A stretch of 48,978 bases of DNA from Martelella mediterranea (GTDB lineage Bacteria > Pseudomonadota > Alphaproteobacteria > Rhizobiales > Rhizobiaceae): contig NZ_SMAR01000029.1 of assembly GCF_004342225.1 (NCBI RefSeq), positions 1 through 48,978 of the forward strand, in the 5' to 3' direction. Below are positions 48,869 through 48,978 of this stretch, one piece after another; the first letter of the stretch is position 1, and every line of letters begins with the position of its first letter. The notes below the pieces were generated by a model, which saw only the letters and a list, made by a program, of their open reading frames with translations, was not told where the DNA came from and did not search any database. The position numbers and the translations under genes were made by a program.

Positions 48869-48978
48869 TGACCTGCCCCCCGCTGTCCGTTGTCATATAA
48901 AATGGGACATCAGAGCGGCTTGAGCATTGGAGGCTCTGGCTGGTTTGTGTGATTGATTATGCTGCTTGTTTTTGATGT
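48869..48978 (+). mobile_element. probable IS left end (runs off window)
   Basis: TGACCTGCCCCCCGCTGTCC starting at 48869, with GGGACA about 45 bases later, resembles the TG...-type terminal inverted repeat and inner region of IS3-family elements. No coding part is visible before the window ends. The call rests on memory of such ends. Confidence 0.35.

Overview
The window looks like a chromosomal segment of an alphaproteobacterium of the order Hyphomicrobiales (Rhizobiales), most likely in or near Brucellaceae. This rests on the Omp2-type porin, ExoR, a fused SecDF, the dgt-argS-SPOR-nagZ-scpAB-tatABC-serS-surE-pcm-nlpD-yajC-secDF gene order, and palindromic repeats resembling the Bru-RS class of Brucella. 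The genus is an inference. Both edges carry insertion-sequence material: the start of an IS66-like transposase at the left, and an IS3-type remnant plus a probable IS end at the right. The window may therefore be a contig bounded by repeats.

Layout. 1-1,045: IS edge, AT-rich DNA and a small ribbon-helix-helix-like protein. 1,046-3,811: a GAF-PAS-GGDEF-EAL cyclic-di-GMP protein and a 28-residue membrane peptide with a strong ribosome binding site. 3,951-9,454: dnaE, an Omp2-like porin behind a long leader, and tRNA-Leu(UAA). 10,027-13,746: exoR, xthA, a nucleobase permease and erpA, with one palindromic repeat between the convergent exoR and xthA. 13,955-25,174: dgt, argS, a SPOR protein, nagZ-scpA-scpB, an orphan ABC ATPase, and tatABC. 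25,323-29,771: serS, surE, pcm and an NlpD-like lipoprotein. 29,815-37,399: a DUF815 ATPase, yajC, secDF, a Mth938-like protein, a pseudo-phytoene synthase (NDUFAF6 type), a small membrane protein and trmFO. 37,940-41,627: phosphoketolase and acetate kinase.

The last part (42,225-48,581) is the most accessory-looking: a ClC H+/Cl- antiporter, an apparently N-terminally truncated DUF1275 membrane protein, a bicupin oxalate decarboxylase, a 14-helix MFS transporter and a choloylglycine-hydrolase-family Ntn enzyme. It lies between two members of the same palindromic repeat family (41,824-41,873 and 48,700-48,802).

How the genes work together. The core is cell envelope and growth machinery: Tat and Sec export, amidase activation and peptidoglycan recycling, chromosome condensation (ScpAB), replication (DnaE), nucleotide control (Dgt) and translation (ArgS, SerS, TrmFO). 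Phosphoketolase plus acetate kinase converts xylulose-5-P or fructose-6-P to acetyl-P and then ATP plus acetate. The oxalate decarboxylase consumes a proton per turnover. Its proximity to a ClC antiporter suggests, as a hypothesis only, an oxalate-driven acid-resistance module. No CRISPR array, prophage or complete insertion sequence was seen.
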